Origin: GCA-2748575 sp965222725 | Lineage (GTDB): Bacteria > Pseudomonadota > Gammaproteobacteria > Pseudomonadales > Ketobacteraceae | Direction of reading: 5' to 3' | Assembly: GCA_965222725.1 (NCBI GenBank) | Contig: OZ244969.1 | Location: 1,860,001 to 1,924,000 of the forward strand | Length of the DNA stretch: 64,000 nucleotides | Notes under the pieces: generated by a model | Databases searched by the model: none | What the model was told of the DNA's origin: nothing | What the model saw: only the letters and a program-made list of their open reading frames with translations | Translations under genes and position numbers: made by a program | Shown: positions 1 through 8,817 of the stretch, one piece after another | Layout: each line of letters opens with the position of its first letter | How positions within the stretch are numbered: the stretch's first letter is position 1

Positions 1-340
1 TGGCGGTGGCAGATCGGGAACCACCATCAATCAGCGACATTTCACCGATCACCTGGCCCGCGCCCACAATGGCAATGGTTTGCTCGTCGCCATCATGGCC
101 TTCCTTGCGGATCTCCACCTTGCCGCTCTGGATCAGGGCCATAAACACGGCATCGTCGCCCTGGCTGAAAATGGTTTTGCCTTTGGACAGGCTGAACAGG
201 TCCAGGTAGTGCGCCAGCAGTTCGATATTGGACCAGTCCACTTTGGTCAGCCAGGGGTTCTGGCCCAGCAGCATGGCCCGTTCTGCCACATTCAGGGTAA
301 TTCGTTGTGCATTGGGTATCAGTCGCAGCAGGGGTTCCAT
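1..340 (-). CDS. Cyclic nucleotide-binding domain protein, C-terminus cut by window edge
   Basis: Reading the minus strand from the ATG at 340 gives at least 113 residues that run off the window start. Residues about 30-113 look like a cNMP-binding beta-roll of the Crp/Fnr type: a stretch reading FSQGDDAVFMALIQSGKVEI is followed by a glycine-rich GQVIGEMSLIDGG segment, which matches the phosphate-binding cassette of that fold. An in-frame TAG lies upstream of the ATG, so the start is well bounded. A DNA-binding domain would lie beyond the window, so it cannot be said whether this is a transcription regulator or a stand-alone cNMP sensor. Confidence 0.8.
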   Translation of the reverse strand, partial: MEPLLRLIPNAQRITLNVAERAMLLGQNPWLTKVDWSNIELLAHYLDLFSLSKGKTIFSQGDDAVFMALIQSGKVEIRKEGHDGDEQTIAIVGAGQVIGEMSLIDGGSRSATA

Positions 341-400
341 GGCATGTCTCTGATCGGCGTAGATAAAGGCGCTCTTATCAGTCTAGCCGATCAGAGCGTA

Positions 401-420
401 GCTGGCAGGTGGCTGCCAGC
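401..420. repeat. Perfect 8-bp inverted repeat (hairpin)
   Basis: GCTGGCAG, a GTGG loop and CTGCCAGC form a perfect stem between the stop of the thioesterase gene and the start of the cyclic nucleotide-binding gene, both on the minus strand. No T-run follows on either strand, so a factor-independent terminator is not clear. It may be a processing or stability element, or a rho-type terminator stem. Confidence 0.4.
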
Positions 421-455
421 AGAAGGGAAGGCGTAAGCAGCCTGAATAAAACCGC

Positions 456-917
456 TTACTTTTTCTGGTGGGAACGGGCCTGGTAAGTGGCCGTGGTCAC
501 GGCAACCACTTCGCCGCCGGCATCTTTCAGTTCAAGCTCCAGAAAGAATTTGGCTTTGCCGTTTTCTTCCGCTTCTTTGGTAATGCGTTCAATTTCCGCT
601 TCCGGCAGTTTGGCTTCCACCGTAATGTCGGTCATGGCGGGTTTTAAAAACTTGATGTTCATTTCCGTCACGATGGGGAAAAACTTCGTCATATCAAAGG
701 CGCTCATAAAGAGTGCGCCACCGGGGATTTCCCCCAGGGTAAAGAGTGCGCCCGCGTACATCATGCCCACATGATTCTGGTTACCTTCGAAGGGGATTTT
801 CATTTTCACGTGGCCCCGTTCAAACTCTTCCAGGTCAATGCCGGCACGTTCGGCAAAGGGAATGGCACCGGTGGTGAGCTTGCGAACGGTATCAAAATCA
901 AACTGTTGTGCTGTCAT
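456..917 (-). CDS. Hotdog-fold thioesterase, PaaI/YiiD-C-like
   Basis: A 153-residue protein of the size usual for single-domain hotdog thioesterases. The segment around residues 48-70, with HVGMMYAGALFTLGE, matches the helix-and-loop signature of PaaI/DUF4442/YiiD C-terminal-type enzymes, where the small-residue run packs against the thioester substrate. The C-terminus ends with the expected last strand (VVAVTTATYQAR). Enzymes of this family hydrolyse acyl-CoA or acyl-carrier thioesters; the substrate cannot be read from sequence. It has its own start and is separated from the next minus-strand gene by the hairpin at 401-420. Confidence 0.75.
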   Translation of the reverse strand: MTAQQFDFDTVRKLTTGAIPFAERAGIDLEEFERGHVKMKIPFEGNQNHVGMMYAGALFTLGEIPGGALFMSAFDMTKFFPIVTEMNIKFLKPAMTDITVEAKLPEAEIERITKEAEENGKAKFFLELELKDAGGEVVAVTTATYQARSHQKK

Positions 918-1085
918 GGGGATTCCTGCTGTTGGTTCCGGGATAACTGAAGGCCGGATCCGGCAGTCCGGGGTATACGCAATGCCGGCCTTTGAATACT
1001 GGTAGACTCATTGGTCAGGTTCGGATCTTATCAGGATGGCAGAATCAAAACCAGCAGGTTCTGAGGAGGATGATTTACGGCTGTA

Positions 1086-1114
1086 TTGATAATGATTATC
1101 GTATAGATTATTCT
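1086..1114 (+). promoter_or_regulatory. Predicted promoter of the PepSY gene
   Basis: TTGATA at 1086-1091 could serve as a -35 element and TATTCT at 1109-1114 as a -10, with a 17-bp spacer. The Fur box at 1087-1101 covers the -35 element, which is the usual geometry for iron repression. This is by eye only. Confidence 0.5.
1087..1101 (+). promoter_or_regulatory. Fur box
   Basis: TGATAATGATTATCG matches the 7-1-7 Fur consensus TGATAAT-N-ATTATCA at all but the last base. It sits 54 bases before the start of the PepSY gene and overlaps its presumed -35 element. Fur with ferrous iron normally represses from such sites, so the downstream gene should be induced by iron shortage. Confidence 0.8.
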
Positions 1115-1154
1115 TTGCGCGATAAGCTGCGGGAACATAAAAGGATTCGATCGC

Positions 1155-2333
1155 GTGAACAAATGGTTTTTTCGCTGGCACAGCCGGCTCGCATTATTTG
1201 CCTTCCTGCCGTTATTGCTGATCTCGGTTACCGGCAGCCTGCTGGTGTTCAAGCATGAGATCGACAGCTGGCTGATGCAGGACAAGGTTCGGGTAGTGGC
1301 TACGGAGCAGGGCCGGTTGTCGCTGGATCAGCTGGCGGGCCGCATCCACGAAAGTCTTCCCAATCATGAAATCACCGGCTGGTTGTTATTCAGGGATCAG
1401 GAGCGTGCCGATCAGGTGTATGTGATTCCCCATGGTACCGACGACTGGCACTACCTTTTTCTGGATCAGTACAACGGCCAGTTGTTGACCGGCCCGGTAT
1501 CACTCACAGCTCACCTGACGGACTGGCTGCTGTCTCTGCATTTTACTTTTTTACTGGACGATGCTGGCCTGGTAATAACCGCAGTTTATGCGGTACTGCT
1601 GTGCTTTCTGGGGATCAGCGGCATCTACCTGCACCGACGATTCTGGAAAAATTTCTTTACCCTGCGCTGGCGGGCCCGGCGAGTGGTCTTTTACAGCGAC
1701 CTGCACAAAATGGTGGGTATTATTGCCTCCCCGGTGTTACTGGTGCTGGGTTTCACCGGCGGTTACTGGAATATTCAGGAGCTCTGGCATGAGGCGGAAG
1801 AACACGCCGATGGCCAGGAGCATCACATCATGACCGGTCGCCTGTACAACGACCAATTGTCGTTGCAGGGCATGCTGGAACGCACCACAGATCATATCCA
1901 GCCTTTTCAGACCACCTATATTTCTTTCCCCTATGAACCCGGGCTGGATTTTCGTTTCTTTGGCGAGGTACAGGACAGCAACCCCCTGATCAGCCAGTAT
2001 GCCAGTACCGTGCATTACGATGTGCAGAGCGGCGAGTTTGTATCCGCCTACGATATACGTGAGGCCGGTGTGGGAATGAGAATTCTGGATACCTTCCGGC
2101 GCCTGCATTTCGGTGATTTCGGGGGTATGACCAGCCGGGTAATCTGGACGATGATTGGATTATTGCCGCTGGTGCTGGCCTTTACCGGTGTCAGCCTGTG
2201 GCTGATCCGGCGGCGCAAAAAGCTGAACAAGAAACAGCGTCTGCAACGCCTGGGGCAGCGTGGGCCTGAACAGGAATTAGCCGCGGACTCCGGCAGCCTC
2301 GATGAAAATGCCGGGCGGTCGCCCTCGGTTTAA
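1155..2333 (+). CDS. PepSY-associated transmembrane protein, iron-regulated
   Basis: A 392-residue inner-membrane protein with a GTG start at 1155 and AAAGGA about ten bases upstream. The N-terminus (WFFRWHSRLALFAFLPLLLI) is the typical first helix of the PepSY_TM family; further hydrophobic helices lie near residues 135-158, 190-210 and 335-358. The LHFTFLLDD and RRLHFGDFGG segments are the conserved short motifs after which the chain re-enters the membrane. Family members often accompany TonB-dependent siderophore receptors and some act as ferric-siderophore reductases; no receptor is nearby. The Fur box just upstream supports an iron-linked role. Its stop overlaps the convergent spoVR stop. 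Confidence 0.85.
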   Translation: MNKWFFRWHSRLALFAFLPLLLISVTGSLLVFKHEIDSWLMQDKVRVVATEQGRLSLDQLAGRIHESLPNHEITGWLLFRDQERADQVYVIPHGTDDWHYLFLDQYNGQLLTGPVSLTAHLTDWLLSLHFTFLLDDAGLVITAVYAVLLCFLGISGIYLHRRFWKNFFTLRWRARRVVFYSDLHKMVGIIASPVLLVLGFTGGYWNIQELWHEAEEHADGQEHHIMTGRLYNDQLSLQGMLERTTDHIQPFQTTYISFPYEPGLDFRFFGEVQDSNPLISQYASTVHYDVQSGEFVSAYDIREAGVGMRILDTFRRLHFGDFGGMTSRVIWTMIGLLPLVLAFTGVSLWLIRRRKKLNKKQRLQRLGQRGPEQELAADSGSLDENAGRSPSV

Positions 2334-3865
2334 TTATCTTCGGATTCTTCCAGTTCCGTCAGATCTTCGCGGCAGTGATAGGTCTCGCGGGTCTGGTCGT
2401 CGTCCATGGATTCAAGATGCACATCGAACTTCCACAAATTGCGCAGGTGCTTTAACACCTCCATGGCGTTCTGTTTTTCCAGTGGCTTGCGGTTATGCCG
2501 GAAGTGGCGCAGGGTAATGGAACGGTCGCCCCGTACATCCACCTTGAACACCTGAATATTAGGCTCGTTCATGGACAGGTTATATTGCTGCGACAGTTTT
2601 TCACGAATATCCCGGTAGCCCGGGTCATCATGAATGGCTGTAATGCGCAGATCGCGTTCCAGGTCATCGTCCTGAATGGCAAAGAATTTGAAATCCCGAA
2701 TCATGCGGGGCGACAGAAACTGCTGCACAAAGCTTTCGTCTTTAAAGTTTTCCATGGCGAAATGCAGGGTTTTCAGCCAGTCGCTGCCGGCAATATCCGG
2801 GAACCATTGTTTATCTTCTTCGGTGGGCTTTTCACAAATGCGGCGAATATCCTGCATCATGTTAAAGCCCAGTGCGTAAGGATTGATGCCGGAATAAAAA
2901 CGGCTGTCGAACGGTGGCTGATACACCACTGATGTGTGTGACTGCAGGAACTCCATCATAAAGCCGTCAGTTACCAGGCCGCGGTCATACAGGTCATTCA
3001 GCAGCGTGTAATGCCAGAAGGTGGCCCAGCCCTCGTTCATCACCTGGGTTTGCCGTTGCGGATAAAAATACTGGGCAATCTTGCGCACAATGCGCACCAC
3101 TTCCCGCTGCCAGGGTTCCAGCAGGGGCGCGTTCTTTTCAATAAAGTAGAGCAGGTTTTCCTGGGGTTCCGTGGGGTAACGGTATTCTTCTTCCGGCTCA
3201 TCCTTGTCGATCAGCTTGGGAATGGTGCGCCAGAGTTCGTTTACCTGTTTCTGTAAATATTCTTCCCGTTCTTTCTGGCGGCGGCGCTCTTCTTCTGCCG
3301 AAATGGGATAGGGGCGCTTGTAGCGATCCACGCCATAGTTCATCAGGGCATGGCAGGAATCGATAATGCTTTCCACTTCGTCAATGCCATAGCGCTCTTC
3401 GCAACGCTGGATATAGTTTTTGGCAAACACCAGATAATCGATGATGGAAGAGGCGTCGGTCCAGGTTTTAAACAGGTAGTTGTTCTTGAAAAAGGAATTG
3501 TGGCCGTAACAGGCATGGGCAATCACCAGTGCCTGCATGGGCATGGTGTTTTCTTCCATTAAATAGGCAATACAGGGATTGGAGTTGATGACAATCTCAT
3601 AGGCCAGGCCCATGTGGCCGCGGCGGTATTGCTGTTCGTTGGAAACAAAACGTTTGCCGTAACTCCAGTGGTTGTAACCAACCGGCATGCCCACCGACGA
3701 ATAGGCATCCAGCATCTGTTCGGCTGAAATCACTTCGATCTGGTTGGGGTAAGTGTCCAGGCCAAACTTTTCCGCCGACTCAGCGATGGCGTCATCATAT
3801 TCATTGATGAGCTCAAAGGTCCACTCGGGGCCGGTTGATATGGGTTTTCGCTCTCGGTCTGCCAT
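2330..3865 (-). CDS. spoVR: SpoVR family protein (YcgB)
   Basis: A 511-residue protein related along its whole length to E. coli YcgB and Bacillus SpoVR. The open frame extends 32 codons further upstream, but the ATG at 3865 (MADRERKP) is chosen because it avoids overlapping yeaH and gives the family's usual N-terminus. The conserved CYGHNSFFKNNYLF, MNEGWATFWHY and INPYALGFNMMQDI blocks are present. It is last in prkA-yeaH-spoVR, a set widely conserved in proteobacteria and RpoS-dependent in E. coli. The biochemical function is not established. It ends tail-to-tail with the PepSY gene, the two stops sharing TTAA at 2330-2333. Confidence 0.93.
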   Translation of the reverse strand: MADRERKPISTGPEWTFELINEYDDAIAESAEKFGLDTYPNQIEVISAEQMLDAYSSVGMPVGYNHWSYGKRFVSNEQQYRRGHMGLAYEIVINSNPCIAYLMEENTMPMQALVIAHACYGHNSFFKNNYLFKTWTDASSIIDYLVFAKNYIQRCEERYGIDEVESIIDSCHALMNYGVDRYKRPYPISAEEERRRQKEREEYLQKQVNELWRTIPKLIDKDEPEEEYRYPTEPQENLLYFIEKNAPLLEPWQREVVRIVRKIAQYFYPQRQTQVMNEGWATFWHYTLLNDLYDRGLVTDGFMMEFLQSHTSVVYQPPFDSRFYSGINPYALGFNMMQDIRRICEKPTEEDKQWFPDIAGSDWLKTLHFAMENFKDESFVQQFLSPRMIRDFKFFAIQDDDLERDLRITAIHDDPGYRDIREKLSQQYNLSMNEPNIQVFKVDVRGDRSITLRHFRHNRKPLEKQNAMEVLKHLRNLWKFDVHLESMDDDQTRETYHCREDLTELEESEDN

Positions 3866-3875
3866 TGGTTTTATC

Positions 3876-5153
3876 TCAAGCCGGTTTCTTCTGAAACAGT
3901 TCCCGGAATACCGGGAATATATCCGCCGGATCGCTGATCTGCTGCATGGCAAAATGCTCACACACGGCGTCTATGGTTTCGTATTCCCGCCACAGAGCCT
4001 GGTGCCGGCGTGGATTGATTTCGATGTAGGCGTAGTACTGGCATTTGGGAAGAATGTCATCAATCAGCAGCTTTTTACAGGTGGGCGAATCATCATTCCA
4101 GTTGTCACCATCGGACGCCTGTGCACCGTAGATGTTCCACTCTTCCACCGGGTAGCGATCGTTAACAATGTCTTTCATCATTTTCAGCGCGCTGGACACG
4201 ATGGTGCCGCCGGTTTCCCGGGAGTAAAAAAACTCTTCCTCGTCCACTTCCTTGGCGCTGGTGTGGTGGCGGATAAAGACCACTTCAATCTTTTCATAAT
4301 TCCGTTTCAGGAACATATACAGCAGAATAAAGAATCGTTTGGCCATATCTTTCATGGCCTGGTTCATGGAGCCGGACACATCCATCAAACAGAACATTAC
4401 CGCTTTGGACGTGGGCTGGGGCTGTTTGACATGGTGGTTGTAACGCAAATCAAAGGTGTCGATAAAAGGCACCTTCTTGATGCGGCGTTCCAGCTTGGGA
4501 ATTTCTTCCAGCAAAAACTGCAGGCGCTTGTCATCCCGTAACACGGAATCCTGGGCTTCCAGTTCCTCTTTTTCCGCCAGGTAGGCTTTCAGGCGCTTGC
4601 GAATGGCACCGGTAAGTGCAATGCGGCGGCTGTAGGCCTGACGCATGGAGCGCACCACGTTCAGTTTGGACGGGGTGCCTTCGTTAACAATGCCGGCGCG
4701 CACGTATTTGAACGATTCAATACCCTGCAGCTGGCGCTTGACCAGGTTGGGCAGTTCCAGCTCATCAAACAGAAAGTCCAGAAACTCGTCCTGACTGATG
4801 GTAAACACAAATTCATCCATGCCCTCGCCGGAATCGCTGGGGTCACCTTCGCCGGAGCCGCCACCACCCTGGCCGCCGGGTGGGCGGGGAATGGTATCGC
4901 CGGTAATAAATTCCTTATTACCCGGGTGCACCATTTCCCGGTTACCGCCGCGACCATGATGAAAAATAGGCTCGGAAATATCCCGTTTGGGTATGGAAAC
5001 GCTTTCACCGCTTTCAAGATCGGTGATACTGCGCTTGGTGACAGCCTCGTTAACCGCCTTTTTGATGTGCTTGCGATAGCGCTTTAAAAATCGCTGGCGG
5101 TTAACGGTGCTCTTGTTTTTACCGTTCAGGCGACGGTCAACAATATAGGACAC
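3876..5153 (-). CDS. yeaH: YeaH/YhbH family protein (DUF444), VWA-like
   Basis: A 425-residue member of the DUF444 family. The basic N-terminus (DRRLNGKNKSTVNRQRFLKR) is highly conserved. A glycine-rich low-complexity linker (PPGGQGGGGSGEGDPSDSGEG) lies near residues 91-111. A von Willebrand A-like domain in the C-terminal half carries CLMDVSGSMNQAMKD, the DxSxS metal-site motif. It lies 35 bases behind prkA and 10 bases before spoVR, so the three are almost certainly one transcript. E. coli YeaH works with the YeaG kinase in stationary-phase and nitrogen-starvation responses; the partner role here is inferred from order. Confidence 0.93.
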   Translation of the reverse strand: MSYIVDRRLNGKNKSTVNRQRFLKRYRKHIKKAVNEAVTKRSITDLESGESVSIPKRDISEPIFHHGRGGNREMVHPGNKEFITGDTIPRPPGGQGGGGSGEGDPSDSGEGMDEFVFTISQDEFLDFLFDELELPNLVKRQLQGIESFKYVRAGIVNEGTPSKLNVVRSMRQAYSRRIALTGAIRKRLKAYLAEKEELEAQDSVLRDDKRLQFLLEEIPKLERRIKKVPFIDTFDLRYNHHVKQPQPTSKAVMFCLMDVSGSMNQAMKDMAKRFFILLYMFLKRNYEKIEVVFIRHHTSAKEVDEEEFFYSRETGGTIVSSALKMMKDIVNDRYPVEEWNIYGAQASDGDNWNDDSPTCKKLLIDDILPKCQYYAYIEINPRRHQALWREYETIDAVCEHFAMQQISDPADIFPVFRELFQKKPA

Positions 5154-5188
5154 GCCTTACCTCTTTGGGCTTATGAATCGGCACGCCG

Positions 5189-7111
5189 TTACTGTGATTT
5201 GCGTACCCGCAGGTACCATTCACACAGCAGACGCACTTGCTTCTCGGTATAACCTCTTTCCACCATGCGTTTGACAAAGTCCTGATGCTTTTTGGCATCG
5301 TCTTTGGACGCTTTGGGGTTGAAGGAAATAACCGGGAGCAGGTCTTCGGTGTTGGAGAACATTTTCTTCTCGATCACCGTGCGAAGTTTTTCGTAGCTCA
5401 ACCAGGAAGGGTTTTTGCCCTGATTGTTGGCCCGGGCACGCAACACAAAGTTAACCACCTCGTTACGGAAGTCTTTGGGATTGCTGATGCCGGCGGGTTT
5501 CTCGATTTTTTCCAGCTCTTCGTTCAGGGAGCCGCGATCAAAGATTTCGCCGGTATCCGGGTCCCGGTATTCCTGATCCTGAATCCAGAAGTCCGCATAG
5601 GTAACGTAGCGGTCGAAAATATTCTGACCGTATTCTGAATAGGATTCCAGGTAGGCTGTCTGGATTTCCTTGCCGATAAATTCCACGTAGCGGGGCGCCA
5701 GGAATTCTTTCAGGAAGCGCAGGTATTTTTCCTGGGTTTCCGGTGGAAACTGTTCCTGCTCAATGGACTGTTCCAGTACGTGCAGCAGGTGTACCGGGTT
5801 GGCGGCCACCTCACTGTGATCAAAGTTGAATACCTTGGACAAAATCTTGAAGGCGAAACGGGTGGATAAACCTTCCATCCCCTCGTCCACACCGGCGGCG
5901 TCCTTGTATTCCTGGTAGGACTTGGCTTTGGGGTCGGTGTCTTTCAGGCTTTCACCGTCATAGATACGCATCTTGGAATAAATGGAGGAGTTTTCCGGCT
6001 CCTTGATGCGGGACAGCACCGAAAACTGCGCCAGCATGCGCAGGGTATCCGGCGCGCAATGGGCATTGGCCAGCGAGCTGTGTTTTAACAGCTTGCTATA
6101 GATTTCGATTTCGTCGGTCACGCGCAAACAATAAGGCACTTTCACGATATAAATCCGGTCGATGAAGGCCTCGTTGTTTTTATTGTTTTTAAAGGTCTGC
6201 CATTCCGATTCATTGGAGTGGGCCAGAATAATCCCCTCATAGGGAATGGCACTCATGCCTTCGGTGGCGTTGTAGTTGCCTTCCTGGGTGGCTGTTAACA
6301 AAGGGTGCAGTACCTTGATGGGGGCCTTGAACATTTCCACGAATTCCAGCAAACCCTGGTTGGCTTTACACAAGCCGCCGGAAAAGGCATAGCAATCGGG
6401 ATCGTCCTGGGCAAACTCTTCCAGTTTGCGAATATCCACCTTGCCCACCAGTGCAGAAATGTCCTGGTTGTTTTCGTCACCCGGTTCGGTTTTTGCGATT
6501 GCTGTCTGATCAAGAATTGATGGGTAAATTTTTACCACTTTGAACTGGGTAATATCGCCGTTGAATTCATGCAGGCGTTTTACCGCCCAGGGCGACATGA
6601 TGCCTTTCAGGTAACGCTTGGGAATGCCGTATTCTTCTTCGAGAATGTCGCCATCTTCCAGGGGGTTGAACAGGGTAAGTGGTGATTCGTTTACCGGCGA
6701 ACCTTTAATGGCATAAAAGGGTACGCGCTGCATCAGGGTTTTGAGCATTTCTGCCAGGCTGGATTTACCGCCACCAACAGGACCAAGCAGGTAGAGTATC
6801 TGTTTCTTTTCTTCCAGGCCCTGAGCGGCGTGCTTGAAGTAGGAAACAATCTGCTCAATGCACTCTTCCATGCCGTAAAATTCACTGAACGCCGGATAGC
6901 GTTTAATGATTTTATTGGAAAAGATCCGGCTCAGGCGCGGATCCATGGCAGTGTCAACCAACTCCGGTTCGCCAATGGCAGTCAGCATTCGCTCGGCAGC
7001 GGAAGCGTAGGCGGTGGGGTCGTTTTTGCACAGCTCAAGATACTCCTGTATGGAGTACTCTTCTTCGCGATGCTCTTCGTAGCGATTCTGGTAGTGGCTA
7101 AAGATACTCAT
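5189..7111 (-). CDS. prkA: PrkA family serine protein kinase (YeaG)
   Basis: A 640-residue protein close in length to E. coli YeaG (644). The N-terminal AAA-like module has a Walker A segment LLGPVGGGKSSLAE near residue 105; the C-terminal half carries the PrkA kinase region with the conserved IPYEGIILAHSNESEW block. The frame is open for 14 more codons, but the ATG at 7111 is preceded by AGGGGG at good spacing and matches the family start (MSIFSHYQNRYEEH). It heads the prkA-yeaH-spoVR operon. Members phosphorylate serine and some act as AAA proteases, so the true activity is not settled by sequence. Confidence 0.95.
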   Translation of the reverse strand: MSIFSHYQNRYEEHREEEYSIQEYLELCKNDPTAYASAAERMLTAIGEPELVDTAMDPRLSRIFSNKIIKRYPAFSEFYGMEECIEQIVSYFKHAAQGLEEKKQILYLLGPVGGGKSSLAEMLKTLMQRVPFYAIKGSPVNESPLTLFNPLEDGDILEEEYGIPKRYLKGIMSPWAVKRLHEFNGDITQFKVVKIYPSILDQTAIAKTEPGDENNQDISALVGKVDIRKLEEFAQDDPDCYAFSGGLCKANQGLLEFVEMFKAPIKVLHPLLTATQEGNYNATEGMSAIPYEGIILAHSNESEWQTFKNNKNNEAFIDRIYIVKVPYCLRVTDEIEIYSKLLKHSSLANAHCAPDTLRMLAQFSVLSRIKEPENSSIYSKMRIYDGESLKDTDPKAKSYQEYKDAAGVDEGMEGLSTRFAFKILSKVFNFDHSEVAANPVHLLHVLEQSIEQEQFPPETQEKYLRFLKEFLAPRYVEFIGKEIQTAYLESYSEYGQNIFDRYVTYADFWIQDQEYRDPDTGEIFDRGSLNEELEKIEKPAGISNPKDFRNEVVNFVLRARANNQGKNPSWLSYEKLRTVIEKKMFSNTEDLLPVISFNPKASKDDAKKHQDFVKRMVERGYTEKQVRLLCEWYLRVRKSQ

Positions 7112-7527
7112 GTCGGATATCCCCCTTGCCCTCATTTCGGCCAGCAGTTGCACTCTTAGATTACTTTACCGCTATGACGTTCAATTTGTTAGAAAAAAAT
7201 AAAGCCTCTTTATAATAAGATAGCCTGAAAATAGCGCTTAACTAGTAAAAATTGTATTTTTATTAATGGTTGGCGCCGTCGGGCGACGAGCGGTAACTTG
7301 CGTTATTGCAATATAAAAATGCAATCGCAAAAGATACCTGTTCAGATTTTGTTGCTGAAAATTTCCCGTGGCAGCTCTCATGATCTCTGCCAAAGGTAAC
7401 GCCACTTGTCTTGTTAAATTCAGTTGCAAACACAATGCCACAGAATCATAAATGACATAATAAGAAATGTTTTTAGATGGAATGTTGTATATGGACGTTC
7501 AGCTATAGTGACAGACAATGGTGCTGT
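7112..7527. other. AT-rich intergenic region between prkA and apaH
   Basis: A 416-base stretch with no convincing gene. Read on the minus strand it is the leader of prkA, with the RpoS-like -10 element at 7216-7223. The remainder is AT-rich; possible ORFs of 60-70 codons here have no ribosome site or recognisable product. It probably also ends the apaH transcript, although no clean terminator hairpin was seen. Confidence 0.5.
7216..7223 (-). promoter_or_regulatory. Possible RpoS-type -10 element before prkA
   Basis: On the minus strand the bases read CTATCTTA, close to the sigma-38 extended -10 consensus CTATACTTAA, about 105 bases before the prkA start. The orthologous E. coli yeaGH operon is RpoS-dependent, which is why this was considered. 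It is a single weak-information match. Confidence 0.3.
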
Positions 7528-8337
7528 TCAGCAATCGCAGTGAAACCATTTTCCATTGTCCAGGCAATAAGCCGACAGTTGATTGCCCCAGACACAGCCG
7601 TGATCCAGGCCGACGATATTCAGGTCACTGGTGCTGCCCATCAGTGCCGCCCAGTGCCCAAAGAAGATGCGGTAATCGATAGCAGTGCGTCCCGGTGTGG
7701 CAAACCAGGGGTAGTAGCCTTCGGGAATGTCTTCCAGGGAGCCTTTGTAGGTCAGGTTTAAATGATGCTCGGGGTTGAGCAGACGCATGCGGGTAAAGAA
7801 ATTGGTAATCACCCGCCAGCGGGTAGTGCCTTTCAGGGAATCGTCCCAGCCGTCCGGTGTGTTGCCGTACATGGCTTTAAAAAACGGCAGCCGTTTTACG
7901 GGATCCTGCAACACGGACTCCACTTCCCGGGCCCGTTCGCTGGCGGTGGCCACGTCCCACATGGGAGGGATACCGGCGTGTACCAGTACCGCCTGGCGTT
8001 CGTGGTCCACATGCAGCATGGGGTTGTGGATCATCCAATCCAGCAGGGTGTCGCAATCCGGCGCGTTGAGAATTTCATCCAGGGTATCCTTGCGCTTGGT
8101 TTTGCGCTCCGGGTCAAAGGCGGTGGCCAGCAGGTGCAGATCATGATTGCCCTGTACGGCGACTATGTTGTCCCGCAGGGTATAACAGAGTCGCAGGGTT
8201 TCCAGCGAGGCCGGGCCACGGTTAACCAGATCACCGGCCAGCCACAACTGGTCCTTGTCAGGGTTAAAACCAATTTGTTTCAAAAGGCACTGAAATGGCT
8301 CATAACAGCCCTGAAGATCGCCGATCGCGTATATCAT
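7528..8337 (-). CDS. apaH: Symmetrical bis(5'-nucleosyl)-tetraphosphatase
   Basis: A 269-residue metallophosphoesterase that splits Ap4A into two ADP. The phosphoesterase motifs appear in order: GDLQGCYEPF at residue 6, GDLVNRGPASLE near 36, GNHDLHLLA near 63, and VHAGIPPMWD near 121. Length and motif spacing match E. coli ApaH. It lies 2 bases behind apaG at the promoter-distal end of the lptD-surA-pdxA-rsmA-apaG-apaH run, the same order as in E. coli. Confidence 0.97.
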   Translation of the reverse strand: MIYAIGDLQGCYEPFQCLLKQIGFNPDKDQLWLAGDLVNRGPASLETLRLCYTLRDNIVAVQGNHDLHLLATAFDPERKTKRKDTLDEILNAPDCDTLLDWMIHNPMLHVDHERQAVLVHAGIPPMWDVATASERAREVESVLQDPVKRLPFFKAMYGNTPDGWDDSLKGTTRWRVITNFFTRMRLLNPEHHLNLTYKGSLEDIPEGYYPWFATPGRTAIDYRIFFGHWAALMGSTSDLNIVGLDHGCVWGNQLSAYCLDNGKWFHCDC

Positions 8338-8339
8338 CT

Positions 8340-8723
8340 TCAGTTAATGGCGTTGGGAGATGCAAGGGTAAAAATGGGGATATTGGCGTGAAACATTTCC
8401 CCGGCTTCGTCCACCATTTCATAGGTGCCGTGCATGCTGCCTACGGGGGTCTCCAGCACGGCTCCGCTGGTGTATTCAAAATGCTCGCCGGGGCGGATGG
8501 TGGGTTGTTCGCCGATCACACCTTCGCCACGCACTTCCTGAACCCGTTCGTTTCCGTCGGTAATCACCCAGTGGCGGCTGAGAAGTTGAGCGGGTCTGTT
8601 GCCTTCATTTCTGATGACGACATGGTAGGCGAATACGAAGCGCTGCTGACTCATATCTGACTGATCTGGAACGAATTCTGAGTCAACTTCGATATGGATA
8701 TGTTGCGGTTTCTGATTGTCCAT
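8340..8723 (-). CDS. apaG: Co2+/Mg2+ efflux-linked protein ApaG
   Basis: A 127-residue single-domain protein of the ApaG/CorD family with an immunoglobulin-like beta sandwich. The conserved FAYHVVIRNEG, LLSRHWVITDGN and GVIGEQPTIRPGE blocks are all present, as is the C-terminal GSMHGTYEMVDEAGE. The family is linked genetically to cobalt tolerance and magnesium efflux, but its molecular action is not known. It sits between rsmA (94 bases upstream) and apaH (2 bases downstream). Confidence 0.96.
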   Translation of the reverse strand: MDNQKPQHIHIEVDSEFVPDQSDMSQQRFVFAYHVVIRNEGNRPAQLLSRHWVITDGNERVQEVRGEGVIGEQPTIRPGEHFEYTSGAVLETPVGSMHGTYEMVDEAGEMFHANIPIFTLASPNAIN

Positions 8724-8817
8724 AACCCAATACTAATCCCAAAAATTTGTTGCTGCCAGCGTCTGTTTGCACAAATTAAGCAGACGGATTAACTATTTTC
8801 TGAACAGCCGGCGGATT

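Noticed and set aside
6..436. Plus-strand open frames of 67 and 118 codons
   Set aside because: They are shadows of the minus-strand cNMP-binding domain gene, whose translation gives a recognisable fold.
7238..7441. 67-codon minus-strand ORF in the prkA-apaH gap
   Set aside because: No ribosome site and no recognisable features; it covers the prkA upstream region.
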